This document shows, in pieces, positions 54,119 through 62,647 of a DNA stretch of 64,000 nt. The notes under the pieces were generated by a model. It did not search any database, was not told the origin of the DNA, and saw only the letters and a list, made by a program, of their open reading frames with translations. Source of the DNA: Blastococcus sp. URHD0036. GTDB taxonomy: Bacteria; Actinomycetota; Actinomycetes; Mycobacteriales; Geodermatophilaceae. Each line of letters begins with the position of its first letter. Position 1 is the first letter of the stretch. The translations under genes and the position numbers were made by a program. The DNA lies in NCBI RefSeq assembly GCF_000701365.1, contig NZ_JNIK01000021.1, forward strand, positions 1 to 64,000, read 5' to 3'.

Positions 54119-55615
54119 TCACCGGCGGCCCGGGTCGGGTGGGGCGGTCTCGTCGAGCCAGGGTGGGTCGGGTTCGGGGTCGTGGGCCCAGCCGGGTGGT
54201 CGGGTGGTGCGGGTGACCCCTGCGGGGGTGCGGACGACGAGCCGGCCGTCGGGCAGCAGGGTGAAGGCCCAGCCGCGGGCGAAGGTCTTGATGCGGTGGT
54301 GGCGGCGGCACAGGCAGCACAGGTTCTCGCAGGCGGTGGGCCCGCCGTCGGCGTACGCCGTGACGTGGTCGAGGTCGCAGCGGCCGGGTGGTCGACGGCA
54401 GCCGGGCATGCGGCAGTGCCGGTCGCGGGTGGTCACAAGTCGGTGCTGGGCGGCGGTGTGGCGGTAGGCCGGCGTAGCTGGTGGCAGCCGCAGCCCCGGC
54501 CCGTCCGCGGTGTCGCGCTCGGGGCGGGTGCGGCCTCGGCGGCGGATGCGGCGGCCGGTCCCGGCTGCCCGCTTCAGTTCGGCGCGGGTGGCCACGGCGA
54601 CGGTCTGGCCGGTGGTGGGGTCGTCGAGGGCGATGAGGATCGAGCCGCCGGTCGGCGGTGCGGTCAGGTCGAGCATGTCGAGGTCGGCCAGGACCTCGCG
54701 GCACTGGGCGGCCGTGACCACCTGCCCGTCCAGCTCAGCCGGCGGGGCGTCTGCCGCCGCGTCGGAACGCAGTGACGGGATCGCGGCGTGCACGGTCAGG
54801 ACGGCGGTGACCGGCGGCCGAGAGGTGTCCCACGGGCGCAGGATCAGGTCGAAGGCCGTCGTCGACCGCAGCACGCCGATCGGACGGGCATCGCCGTCGG
54901 CGCGCCGCCAGCGGGCGTGCTGACCCAGCGCGTCGCGGGCGGCGTGCACCAGCGGAAGCGGGCCGTCGATGACCAGCTGGCCCATCCCCTCCGTCGTGCG
55001 CTCGACGTGGATGTCGGCCCTGCTCTCCGCCTCCCGGCGGCGACGGTCCTTCGCCTCGGCGTCGGCCCGGTAGAGGTGGTAGCGGGCCCGGTCGGCCAGC
55101 CGGGACGGCTCGCACTCCTCCGCAGCCGGGAGCACCTTCGCCTGCACGTACGCGGCCACCTCGTCCGACGCATCGCCGAGCAGGTCGAGCAGGATCCGTG
55201 CCTTGCGGATGGTGATCCGCCCGCACCACAGCTCCGACCAGGTCGCGGCCAGCTTGCCGGTCAACACGAGCGCCTCGACGGCCAACTTCGAGGCCTCGCC
55301 GTCCGAGCAGCCGCGGATGACGGCCAGCTCGGTCACGAAGTCCTCGGACACATCGGCCAGCGCAGCCGGCCGCACCGCCTGCGCATCCTGACCCGCCCCG
55401 CCGCGCGGCCCGGAGTCCGCATCCCGCGACACCCGCCGTCGCCGGGCGAGCTCGGCGATGACCGCCGCCTGCTTCGCGTGCTCGCGAGCCATGTGGGCGT
55501 CGGTGGACCAGATGTCGGCGACCAGCTCCAGGTCCGCCGACCGCGCCGACACCACCTCCGACGGCGACACCGCGACCGGCACGCCGACCAGCCGCGGCAC
55601 CGACCCGATCGACAT
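54119..55615 (-). CDS. DUF222 / HNH endonuclease domain protein
   Basis: A 498-residue protein of the DUF222-HNH (13E12 repeat) family, which is abundant and multi-copy in actinobacteria. An N-terminal helical DUF222 region (about residues 20-330) is followed by the HNH motif: HCRMPGCRR, CDLDHVTAYADGG and CENLCCLCRRHHR (about 410-455), with paired cysteines for a zinc site. It may be mobile or self-spreading, but no terminal repeats or duplicated target were seen. The ATG is at 55615. Confidence 0.92.
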   Translation of the reverse strand: MSIGSVPRLVGVPVAVSPSEVVSARSADLELVADIWSTDAHMAREHAKQAAVIAELARRRRVSRDADSGPRGGAGQDAQAVRPAALADVSEDFVTELAVIRGCSDGEASKLAVEALVLTGKLAATWSELWCGRITIRKARILLDLLGDASDEVAAYVQAKVLPAAEECEPSRLADRARYHLYRADAEAKDRRRREAESRADIHVERTTEGMGQLVIDGPLPLVHAARDALGQHARWRRADGDARPIGVLRSTTAFDLILRPWDTSRPPVTAVLTVHAAIPSLRSDAAADAPPAELDGQVVTAAQCREVLADLDMLDLTAPPTGGSILIALDDPTTGQTVAVATRAELKRAAGTGRRIRRRGRTRPERDTADGPGLRLPPATPAYRHTAAQHRLVTTRDRHCRMPGCRRPPGRCDLDHVTAYADGGPTACENLCCLCRRHHRIKTFARGWAFTLLPDGRLVVRTPAGVTRTTRPPGWAHDPEPDPPWLDETAPPDPGRR

Positions 55616-55709
55616 ACCCGCACGCTAGGCCGGGGGTACGACAGTTCCCGCAGCTCAGGAGGCCGATTGGCGTCCCGTCGTCCCCCACTCGTCGGTGCCG
55701 GCTGACAAC

Positions 55710-56357
55710 ATGCGCGACGTGGACGAGACGACCGCCTGGACCACCATCGCCGCCGAGCGCACGGCCCTCGCCGACCTGCTGGAGACGCTGACGCCCGAGC
55801 AGTGGGCCACGCCGAGCCTCTGCGAGGGCTGGACGGTCCGACACGTGGCCGCGCACCTGATGGTCGGCCCCACCGGCTCGACACCCGGCTTCATCCGCGC
55901 GCTGGTCCGCGGCCGGGGTTCGTTCGCGCGCGCGAACACCCTCCTGGCCGACGATCGCGCGCAGCTCCCCACGCAGACGCTCGTCGACGACCTCCGCACC
56001 CGCGCCGGGAGCCGGTTCACCCCGCCCGGCATGGACTGGCACGCCCCGCTCACCGACCTGTTGGTCCACCGGCTGGACATCACCGTCCCGCTCGGCCTCG
56101 ACCACGGCCGTCCGCTGCAGCCGTGGGCCGACGCCCTGGACCTCCTCACCAGCAAGCGCGCCTCTCCCGCCTTCATCCCGAAGGGCCTGCCCCACCTGAC
56201 CTACGCCGCTCCGGAGATCGACTGGTCCCGCGGGAGCGGGGTCCGAGTCGAGGGGCCGGCCGAGGCCATCGCGCTCGCCGTCACCCGCCGCCCCGTCCGC
56301 CTCGAGCAGCTGACCGGTCCCGGTAGCGCGGCACTCAAGACCTGGGCCCGCGGCTGA
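55710..56357 (+). CDS. Maleylpyruvate isomerase (mycothiol-dependent, MDMPI) family protein
   Basis: A 215-residue protein with a DinB-like four-helix N-terminal domain: TTIAAERTALADLLETLTPE, then SLCEGWTVRHVAAHLMVG with the metal-binding His, and a distal HAPLTDLLVHRLD. MDMPI family members use mycothiol or bind metal in detoxification or transfer reactions; the substrate here is unknown. ATG 55710 was chosen; GTG 55695 is possible. It is divergent from the HNH gene. Confidence 0.88.
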   Translation: MRDVDETTAWTTIAAERTALADLLETLTPEQWATPSLCEGWTVRHVAAHLMVGPTGSTPGFIRALVRGRGSFARANTLLADDRAQLPTQTLVDDLRTRAGSRFTPPGMDWHAPLTDLLVHRLDITVPLGLDHGRPLQPWADALDLLTSKRASPAFIPKGLPHLTYAAPEIDWSRGSGVRVEGPAEAIALAVTRRPVRLEQLTGPGSAALKTWARG

Positions 56358-56363
56358 CGGTCC

Positions 56364-56726
56364 TCACCAGGCGGTGGTCGGCTGGAGCACCGCCTCGGTG
56401 AGCGCCTCGGTGCGGAAGCGGGTGAACTGCTGGTACTCCGGGTCGGCCACCATCCGGCTGAACGCCTCGCGGCTGGGATAGCGCACGAGCAGCACCGCGT
56501 CCCACGCCTGCCCCTCCTCGGCGACCAGCGGGGTGGCGCCGTCGCCGGCATAGACGACCTCGGCGCCGTATCGCGGGAGGAACGTCTCGCGGATCGCCGT
56601 CGCGTACGTCGCGTAGGACTCCCGGCCGCCTTCGGTGAACCGGAGCAGGTTGAGCATGACGACGGGTTCGCCCGGTTCCTCCTGGAGGAACCGCTTGAGG
56701 TCGGCGCCGCGCGGGTCGATGGCCAT
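56364..56726 (-). CDS. DUF1330 domain protein
   Basis: A 120-residue ferredoxin-like (dimeric alpha-beta barrel) fold protein of the DUF1330 family, function unknown. EPVVMLNLLRFTEGGRESYA, AEVVYAGDG and WDAVLLVRYPSREAFSRMV are family hallmarks. The ATG is at 56726. It is convergent with the MDMPI gene (6 bp apart) and divergent from the ybaK-carotenoid operon. Confidence 0.88.
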   Translation of the reverse strand: MAIDPRGADLKRFLQEEPGEPVVMLNLLRFTEGGRESYATYATAIRETFLPRYGAEVVYAGDGATPLVAEEGQAWDAVLLVRYPSREAFSRMVADPEYQQFTRFRTEALTEAVLQPTTAW

Positions 56727-56806
56727 GGCCGGACGCTAGCCGGGGCAGCCCCGGAGCGGGTCGCCCACCCGACCGCACCCCGGGAACGGGTGGGAGGATC
56801 GCCGGC

Positions 56807-57325
56807 ATGCCTGCCGCCGACTCCCCCCGGGTCGCCGAGGTCGTCCGCCGGCTCCGCGCGGCCGGTGCGACCGGCGAGGTGCGCGAGCTCGCCGAGAACG
56901 CCCGGACGGCCGCGCTGGCGGCGGCCCAGCTGGGCGTCCCCGTCGGGGCGATCGCGAACAGCCTGGTCTTCGACGTCGGCGGGAACCCGCTGCTCGTGCT
57001 GACCAGCGGCGCGCACCGCGTCGACACCCGGCAGGTCGCCGAGCTGCTCGGCGTCCCCGAGGTGCGGGTCGCGCGGGCCGACTTCGTCCGCGAGCACACC
57101 GGCCAGGCGATCGGCGGCGTCGCCCCGGTCGGCCACCCCGAGCCGATCGGCACGCTGGTCGACGTCGAACTGGCCCGCCACGAGACGGTGTGGGCCGCCG
57201 CCGGCCATCCGCACACCGTCTTCCCGACCACCTACGACGAGCTCCTCCGGCTCACCGACGGCACTCCGGCCGAGGTCGGTCCCGGACCGGCGGAGACGCT
57301 CTCCCCCGAGGCGGTACAGGCATGA
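56807..57325 (+). CDS. YbaK/EbsC-like aminoacyl-tRNA deacylase homologue lacking the usual Lys
   Basis: A 172-residue protein of the YbaK/ProXp superfamily that hydrolyses mischarged tRNA or binds it. The VGAIANSLVFDVGG segment has Asn51 at the place of the family's conserved catalytic/binding Lys, while GQAIGGVAPVGHP is intact. This is therefore probably not a standard Cys-tRNA(Pro) deacylase. It overlaps the GNAT gene by ATGA and heads the carotenoid operon. Confidence 0.85.
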   Translation: MPAADSPRVAEVVRRLRAAGATGEVRELAENARTAALAAAQLGVPVGAIANSLVFDVGGNPLLVLTSGAHRVDTRQVAELLGVPEVRVARADFVREHTGQAIGGVAPVGHPEPIGTLVDVELARHETVWAAAGHPHTVFPTTYDELLRLTDGTPAEVGPGPAETLSPEAVQA

Positions 57326-57915
57326 CCGGCACCAAGCCCGCCACGCGGGTCACCCAGCTGCCCACGGACTGGATCCGTGACCACATGCACGAGGCCCTCG
57401 CGATCTACGGCGCGGCCATGGGCTACTCGTCCTCGGTCGTCGCCGGCCGCTACGGCTACGCCATCCAGCACACCGAGCGGCCGGGCTTCCGCGCCGTCGG
57501 GGCGTTCGTCGCCGATCCCGACGGCGAGCGGATGGCCGGGTTCGGCTACGGGTACGAGGTCGCCCCCGGCCAGTGGTGGCACGACCAGGTCCGCGCCGCG
57601 CTGGACCGGCGGACGGCGAAGCGGTGGCTCCCGGGCGCCTTCGAGGTGTGCGAGCTGCACGTCCACCCCGACGCCCAGAGCGGCGGACTCGGCCGCCGGC
57701 TGCTGCACGCGCTGGTCGCCGACCTGCCCAACCCGGTGGCGCTGCTCTCGACCCCCGACGCCGACACCAAGGCCTTCCGGCTGTACCACGCCGACGGGTT
57801 CGTCGACCTCGCCCGCGGCCACCACTTCCCCGGCGACGCGCGGCCCTTCGCGATCCTCGGCGCGCACCTCCCGCTGCATCCACGGCCCCCCGCGGTACCG
57901 AACGACGAGGCGTGA
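57322..57915 (+). CDS. GNAT family N-acetyltransferase in the carotenoid operon
   Basis: A 197-residue GNAT acyltransferase. The acetyl-CoA binding part is HVHPDAQSGGLGRRLLHALV (about residues 113-132) followed by the C-terminal FRLYHADGFVDLARG. It is coupled on both sides by 4-bp overlaps to YbaK and the CrtO-like gene, so its role is probably tied to this operon, but a substrate (including carotenoid-linked sugar) is only a guess. Confidence 0.88.
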   Translation: MTGTKPATRVTQLPTDWIRDHMHEALAIYGAAMGYSSSVVAGRYGYAIQHTERPGFRAVGAFVADPDGERMAGFGYGYEVAPGQWWHDQVRAALDRRTAKRWLPGAFEVCELHVHPDAQSGGLGRRLLHALVADLPNPVALLSTPDADTKAFRLYHADGFVDLARGHHFPGDARPFAILGAHLPLHPRPPAVPNDEA

Positions 57916-59555
57916 CCCCCGCCGATCCGCCGTCCCGCACCAGCGACCTCGACGCGATCGTCGTCGGCTCCGGCCACAACGGGCTGGTCGCTGCCTGCTA
58001 CCTGGCCGCGGCCGGGCTGACCGTCGAGGTCGTCGAGCGCGACGAGGTCCTGGGCGGCGCGGTCTCCACCGTCGAGCGCTGGCCGGGCGTCCGCGTGGAC
58101 CGCGGGTCGAGCGCGCACGTGATCGTGCGGCACAGTGGCATCGTCGAGGAGCTCGACCTCGCCGCCCACGGGCTGGACTACGTCGACTGCGACCCCTGGG
58201 GGTTCGCCCCGGCGCCGGTGCCCGGGGACGACGGTCCGGACGGGCGCCCCCTGGTCTTCTCGGTCGACCTCGACGCCACGTGCGCCTCCATCGCGGCCGC
58301 CTGCGGAGCGGCCGACGCCGCCGCCTACCGCCGGTTCGTCGCCGAGTGGGGCCCGCGCAGCCGCGCGGTCGTCGCCTCGTTCGGCGGCCCGCCCAGCCCC
58401 GGCCGGCTGGTGCGGGCGTTCTGGCCGCTGGGCGCCCCGCGCGACGGGCGGCCACGCACGTCCGGCGGCGACCTCGCGGTCGACTTCCTCTCCTCCGGCG
58501 ACGCGCTGCTGGACCGCTGGTTCGCCAGCGAGCGGCTCAAGGCCGCCCTCGCCTGGTTCGGCGCGCAGTCGGGGCCGCCGATGAGCGAGCCCGGGACCGC
58601 GGCGATGGTCGGCTGGGTGGCGCTGCTGCACGACGTCCCCCCGGGACATCCCGTGGGTGGCTCCGGTGGACTGACCGCGGCCCTGCGCCGGCGGCTGGAG
58701 GCCGACGGCGGCCGGGTGGTCCTCGAGGACGCCGCGCAGCGGCTGCTGGTCGAGGACGGTCGCGTCGCCGGCGTGCGGACGGCGTCCGGGCGGGAGCTGC
58801 GCGCGCCGGTCGTGGTCGCCGCCTGCCACGTGCTGGCCACCCGCGACCTGGCCGGAGCTGCCGCTCCCCCCGCCCTCGCCGACGCCGCTCCGCCGCTGGG
58901 CAACGGGTTCGGCCTGGTGCTGCGCGCGCTGACCGACGCGCCGCCGTCCTACCCCGGCGTCCCGGACGAGCTCGCGCAGGGCGGGCTGCAGCTGCTGTGC
59001 ACCGACCGCGCGCAGCTGGCCGCCGCCCACGGCGACTTCGCCGCCGGCCGCCTCCCGCGCGAACCGGTGCCGCTCGCGATGTGCTTCTCCGCGACCGACG
59101 ACACCCTCGCCCCGCCCGGGCAGCACGTGGTGACCGTCTGGGGTCAGTGGTACCCGTACGACCTGGCCTCGGGCGAGGACTGGGACGCCCTCGCCCAGCC
59201 CGCGGCCCGGCAACTGCTGGCCGCCGTCGACGCGTACGCGCCGGGGTTCGCCGACTCGGTGCGGAGGCTGCACGTGCAGACGCCGGTGCTGCTGGAGCGC
59301 GAGCTGTCGCTGCCGCGTGGCAACGTCATGCACGTGGAGATGGGCCTGGCGAGCATGTTCTCGCTGCGACCCACGCCCGCGCTGTCGGGTCAGCGGGTGC
59401 CCGGCCTGCCCGGCCTCTACCTCGCCGGGGCCTCCACGCACCCCGGCGGCGGCGTCTCGGGCAACTCCGGGCGGACGGCGGCGCGGCTGGTGCTGGACGA
59501 CCGCCGCCGCGTCCCGCGCGCCCGGCGGGCCCTGGCCGCCCGCCTCCGCCGATGA
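57912..59555 (+). CDS. CrtO-like carotenoid oxygenase/desaturase-family FAD oxidoreductase
   Basis: A 547-residue FAD-dependent oxidoreductase of the phytoene desaturase/CrtO family. The nucleotide-binding motif IVVGSGHNGLVAACYLAAAG (residues 16-35) and the C-terminal LYLAGASTHPGGGVSGNSGR are typical. The CrtO type (beta-carotene 4-ketolase, as in Deinococcus and cyanobacteria) fits the CruF and CruG neighbours better than CrtI, but the reaction is inferred. GTGA/ATGA overlaps link it to the GNAT and cruF genes. Confidence 0.85.
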   Translation: MTPADPPSRTSDLDAIVVGSGHNGLVAACYLAAAGLTVEVVERDEVLGGAVSTVERWPGVRVDRGSSAHVIVRHSGIVEELDLAAHGLDYVDCDPWGFAPAPVPGDDGPDGRPLVFSVDLDATCASIAAACGAADAAAYRRFVAEWGPRSRAVVASFGGPPSPGRLVRAFWPLGAPRDGRPRTSGGDLAVDFLSSGDALLDRWFASERLKAALAWFGAQSGPPMSEPGTAAMVGWVALLHDVPPGHPVGGSGGLTAALRRRLEADGGRVVLEDAAQRLLVEDGRVAGVRTASGRELRAPVVVAACHVLATRDLAGAAAPPALADAAPPLGNGFGLVLRALTDAPPSYPGVPDELAQGGLQLLCTDRAQLAAAHGDFAAGRLPREPVPLAMCFSATDDTLAPPGQHVVTVWGQWYPYDLASGEDWDALAQPAARQLLAAVDAYAPGFADSVRRLHVQTPVLLERELSLPRGNVMHVEMGLASMFSLRPTPALSGQRVPGLPGLYLAGASTHPGGGVSGNSGRTAARLVLDDRRRVPRARRALAARLRR

Positions 59556-60346
59556 CCGCGGTCCTCGGGGCGCGCACCGCGGGGCTGCGCGCGCTGGTGC
59601 CCTGGGCGCTGACCGCCCTGCTGGTGCTGACGGCCATCGCCTACCCGCTGACCGACGGCGACGCGCGCAACGCCGTGAGCTGGGCGATCGTGCTGCTGGG
59701 CGCCACGCTCTCGGTCACCCACGCCGCGCTGAGCCGTGGACTGCGCACCGGCGCCGGGGTGCTCGCGCTGGTCGCCGGTACCGCGATCGTGTTCGAGTCG
59801 CTCGGCCTGGCCACCGGCTTCCCCTACGGCGAGTACACCTACAGCGGCGACCTCGGACCGACCCTGCTCGGCGTGCCGTTCCTCGTCCCGCTGGCCTGGC
59901 TGATGATGGCCTGGCCCGCCTGGTTGCTGGGGGCGCTGCTGACCCGCGGCATGCGGACGGGCCGGCGCCCGGCGCGGGTGGGCGCCGCCGCGTTCGTCTT
60001 CGCCGCGTGGGACGTCGTCCTGGACCCGCAGATGGTGCAGGCCGGCTACTGGACGTGGGCGCACCCCTCCCCCGGCCTGCCCGGCATCGACACCGTGCCG
60101 CTGACCAACCTGGCCGGCTGGCTGCTCGCCGGGCTGGTGCTCATGGGCCTGCTCGACGTGCTCGTCGCCCGCACCGCCAGCAGGCCTCGGATCGGGGACG
60201 GCGCCCCGCTGGCCGCGCTCGCCTGGATGACCCTCGGCGGCGCGCTGGCCCACGCCGGGTGGCTGGACCTCCCCGGTTCCGCCGCGTGGGGGGCGCTCCT
60301 GGCGGTCCCCGTGCTGGTCGCGCTCGTGCTCCAGGCGCGCCGGTGA
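59552..60346 (+). CDS. cruF: CruF-like carotenoid 1,2-hydratase family membrane protein
   Basis: A 264-residue protein with seven to eight membrane segments. The family segments GFPYGEYTYSGDLGP and AFVFAAWDVVLDPQMV, with WTWAHPSPGLPGI, mark the CruF/DUF422 group that adds water across the terminal 1',2' double bond of acyclic carotenoid ends. ATG start in an ATGA overlap. Next to CruG it suggests a hydroxylated and glycosylated carotenoid. Confidence 0.85.
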   Translation: MTAVLGARTAGLRALVPWALTALLVLTAIAYPLTDGDARNAVSWAIVLLGATLSVTHAALSRGLRTGAGVLALVAGTAIVFESLGLATGFPYGEYTYSGDLGPTLLGVPFLVPLAWLMMAWPAWLLGALLTRGMRTGRRPARVGAAAFVFAAWDVVLDPQMVQAGYWTWAHPSPGLPGIDTVPLTNLAGWLLAGLVLMGLLDVLVARTASRPRIGDGAPLAALAWMTLGGALAHAGWLDLPGSAAWGALLAVPVLVALVLQARR

Positions 60347-61446
60347 GCGGCCGCCTGGTCCGCGGGCTGTCGGCCGCGGCGGTGGTGATGGCCGCGCACG
60401 CGGCGGTGAACGTCCGGCTGCTGCGGCGGCCGCCCGAGCGGCACCCGCCGGTCATGCGGCCGGTGACGGTGGTGCTGCCGGTGCGCGACGAGGAGCGGCA
60501 CGTCGGCGAGTGCCTCACCGCCGTCCTCGCGCAGCGCGGCGTGCCGGACCTGACGGTGGTCGTGGTGGACGACGGCTCCACCGACGGCACCGCCGACGCC
60601 GTCCGCGCCGTCGGCGACCCCCGGGTCCGGCTGGTGACGGCACCGCCGCCGCCGGCGGGGTGGCTGGGGAAGCCGCATGCCTGCGCGATCGGCGTCGCGG
60701 AGGTGCCGGCGGACCCCGACGGGGTGCTGGTGTTCCTCGACGCCGACGTCCGGCTGTTCCCCGACGCGGTGGCCCGCGCGGTCGCCGTCCTCGACGCGCA
60801 CGCGCTCGACCTGGTCTCCCCGTGGCCGCGGCCGCTGGCCGGCACCCTGGCCGAGCGGCTGGTGCAGCCCCTGTCGCCCTGGCTGTGGGCGACGACGCTG
60901 CCGCTGCGACTGGCCGAGCGCTCCCCCCGTCCCTCGCTGACCGCGGCCAACGGCCAGTTCCTGGTGCTGACCGTGCCCGCGTACCTGGCGGCCGGCGGCC
61001 ACGCCGCGGTGCGCGGCGAGGTCCTCGAGGACGTCGCGCTCGCCCGGGCGGTCAAGCGGGCCGGCGGGCGGGCGGTCCCCGTGGCCGGCGCGGAGCTCGC
61101 CGCCTGCCGGATGTACGACGGGTGGCCGGCGCTCTCGGCGGGCTACGCCAAGTCGCTCTGGGCCGCGGTCGGCGGCTCCCCGGCGGCGAGCGTCGGCGCC
61201 GCGGCGGTGCTCACCGCCATCGGCGTCGTCCCCGCCGTGGCCGCGCTGCGCGGGTCCCGGGCCGGCCTGGTCGGCTACGCGGCCGGGGTGGCCGGGCGGG
61301 CGGTGAGCGCGGCCGCGACCGGCAGCCGGGTGTGGCCCGACGCCCTGGCGCAGCCGGTCTCGCTCCTGGCCTTCGACGTGCTGCTGGCCCGCTCGGTCGC
61401 CGGGCACCGCCGCGGCACGCTCACCTGGCGCGGCCGCCCCGTCTGA
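60343..61446 (+). CDS. cruG: CruG-like glycosyltransferase family 2
   Basis: A 367-residue GT2 enzyme with an N-terminal membrane segment. VVLPVRDEERHVGECLTAVL and VVVDDGSTDGTADAV are the nucleotide-sugar motifs; VFLDADVRLFPDAV has the DxD; GEVLEDVALARAVK is the EDxx acceptor region; hydrophobic segments follow at the C-terminus. CruG is the glycosyltransferase partner of CruF in myxoxanthophyll-type pathways. The assignment rests largely on the cruF neighbour. The stop is directly adjacent (zero bp) to the convergent VOC stop (TGATCA). Confidence 0.82.
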   Translation: MSGRLVRGLSAAAVVMAAHAAVNVRLLRRPPERHPPVMRPVTVVLPVRDEERHVGECLTAVLAQRGVPDLTVVVVDDGSTDGTADAVRAVGDPRVRLVTAPPPPAGWLGKPHACAIGVAEVPADPDGVLVFLDADVRLFPDAVARAVAVLDAHALDLVSPWPRPLAGTLAERLVQPLSPWLWATTLPLRLAERSPRPSLTAANGQFLVLTVPAYLAAGGHAAVRGEVLEDVALARAVKRAGGRAVPVAGAELAACRMYDGWPALSAGYAKSLWAAVGGSPAASVGAAAVLTAIGVVPAVAALRGSRAGLVGYAAGVAGRAVSAAATGSRVWPDALAQPVSLLAFDVLLARSVAGHRRGTLTWRGRPV

Positions 61447-61812
61447 TCAGGGCTGCTCCTCCAGGTAGACCAGCCCGTTCCCATCCGGGTCGAGGAACGA
61501 GAACATCGGCGGCATCCCGTCCAGGCGCAGCACCTCGCCGTTGTGCAGCACCACCCCGGCCTCCCGGATGCGGGCGTGCGCGGCGTCGGCGTCCGGGGTG
61601 CCCAGCCGGACGGCGATCGGGATCTCGCTGTCCGGGGGGAGCAGCAGGATCGCGACCGACGAGCCGGGCGGCGTGACCTCCACCAGCCGGGTCCCGGGCC
61701 AGATCTCCGCGTCGAGCGTGAGCTCGCACCCCAGCACGCCGGTGTAGAAGGCGATGGCCTCGTCCTGGTCCCGCACCGGCACGGTCACGCTGATCACCCT
61801 GGTCGTCGTCAT
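61447..61812 (-). CDS. VOC/glyoxalase family protein
   Basis: A 121-residue VOC-fold protein: VTVPVRDQDEAIAFYTGVLG at the N-terminus, RLVEVTPPGSSVAILLL, and the C-terminal SFLDPDGNGLVYLEEQ with a metal-ligand Glu. The family includes glyoxalases, dioxygenases and antibiotic-binding proteins; the substrate is unknown. ATG 61812; the longer frame upstream is a shadow. Confidence 0.9.
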   Translation of the reverse strand: MTTTRVISVTVPVRDQDEAIAFYTGVLGCELTLDAEIWPGTRLVEVTPPGSSVAILLLPPDSEIPIAVRLGTPDADAAHARIREAGVVLHNGEVLRLDGMPPMFSFLDPDGNGLVYLEEQP

Positions 61813-61890
61813 GCAGCAGGGACGGCGGGCGCGGCCGGAACTCATCGGACCCGGCGCGCTGCGGCCGGCCCGGTGGCAGAGGATGACCGG

Positions 61891-62541
61891 GTGACGGAGC
61901 AGCGCGAGCGGACCACCTTCGACCCGACGGCCATGGAGACGCGGGCCTTCTACCGGGTCCTGAACTCGGTGGTGGTGCCGCGGCCCATCGCGTGGGTGTG
62001 CAGCCGCTCCGCCGAGGGGGTGCACAACCTGGCGCCGCACTCCTTCTACACGGTCGCGTGCGTCGACCCGCCGGTCGTGCAGTTCACCTCGGTCGGCCGC
62101 AAGGACTCGCTGAACAACGTCGAGGCCACCGGGGACTTCACGATCAACCTGACGCCCGAGCCGCTGTTCGAGCAGGTCAACGCGACCGGCACCGACTTCC
62201 CGCCGGACCACAGCGAGGCCGAGCACACCGGGGTGCGCCTGGAGCCCAGCGAGACGGTGACGGCGCTCCGGGTGGCCGAGTCGCCGGTGTCGATCGAGTG
62301 CACGCTGCACTCGACCCTGCGGCTGGGCGACAGCACGGTGGTCTTCGGGCGGGTGCAGGCCATCAGCGCCTGGAGCAGCGCCGTGCGCGACGGCCGCCCG
62401 CGGATCGAGGAGCTGCGGCCGCTGGCCCGGCTCGGCGGCAACGAGTGGTCGACGATCGGCGAGGTGCTGGAGATCTCGCGGATCCCCTTCCGCGCCTGGG
62501 CCGAGGACCCCTCCATCGGCGAGAAGGTCCGCGACCGCTGA
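61891..62541 (+). CDS. Flavin reductase-like FMN-binding split-barrel protein
   Basis: A 216-residue flavin reductase of the DIM6/NTAB-like group. YRVLNSVVVPRPIAWVCSRS and NLAPHSFYTVACVDPPVVQF form the FMN-binding split barrel. A conserved C-terminal cap (RIEELRPLARLGGNEWSTIG) follows. It could supply reduced FMN to monooxygenases or act as an oxidoreductase; no partner oxygenase is adjacent. GTG 61891 has AGAGGAT upstream. Confidence 0.9.
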   Translation: MTEQRERTTFDPTAMETRAFYRVLNSVVVPRPIAWVCSRSAEGVHNLAPHSFYTVACVDPPVVQFTSVGRKDSLNNVEATGDFTINLTPEPLFEQVNATGTDFPPDHSEAEHTGVRLEPSETVTALRVAESPVSIECTLHSTLRLGDSTVVFGRVQAISAWSSAVRDGRPRIEELRPLARLGGNEWSTIGEVLEISRIPFRAWAEDPSIGEKVRDR

Positions 62542-62608
62542 GCGCGGGTGCTCCGACGTCCTCCCTCGCCGTGCGGTGTCCTCCCGCGCCGCAGACCGTG
62601 AGGCAGGA

Positions 62609-62641
62609 CGCGCGGGGATCAGGTCACCTGATCCCGGCGCG
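62609..62641. terminator. Bidirectional hairpin between flavin reductase and adoK
   Basis: GGGATCAGG (62615-62623), loop TCA, CCTGATCCC (62627-62635), with five further outer pairs after one G-G mismatch. It sits between two convergent genes and just before the adoK stop. Confidence 0.75.
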
Positions 62642-62647
62642 GCCCCG

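Noticed and set aside
54119-55615. The HNH/DUF222 gene as a transposon or intein
   Set aside because: No terminal inverted repeats, target duplication or interrupted host gene visible; treated as a stand-alone gene family member.
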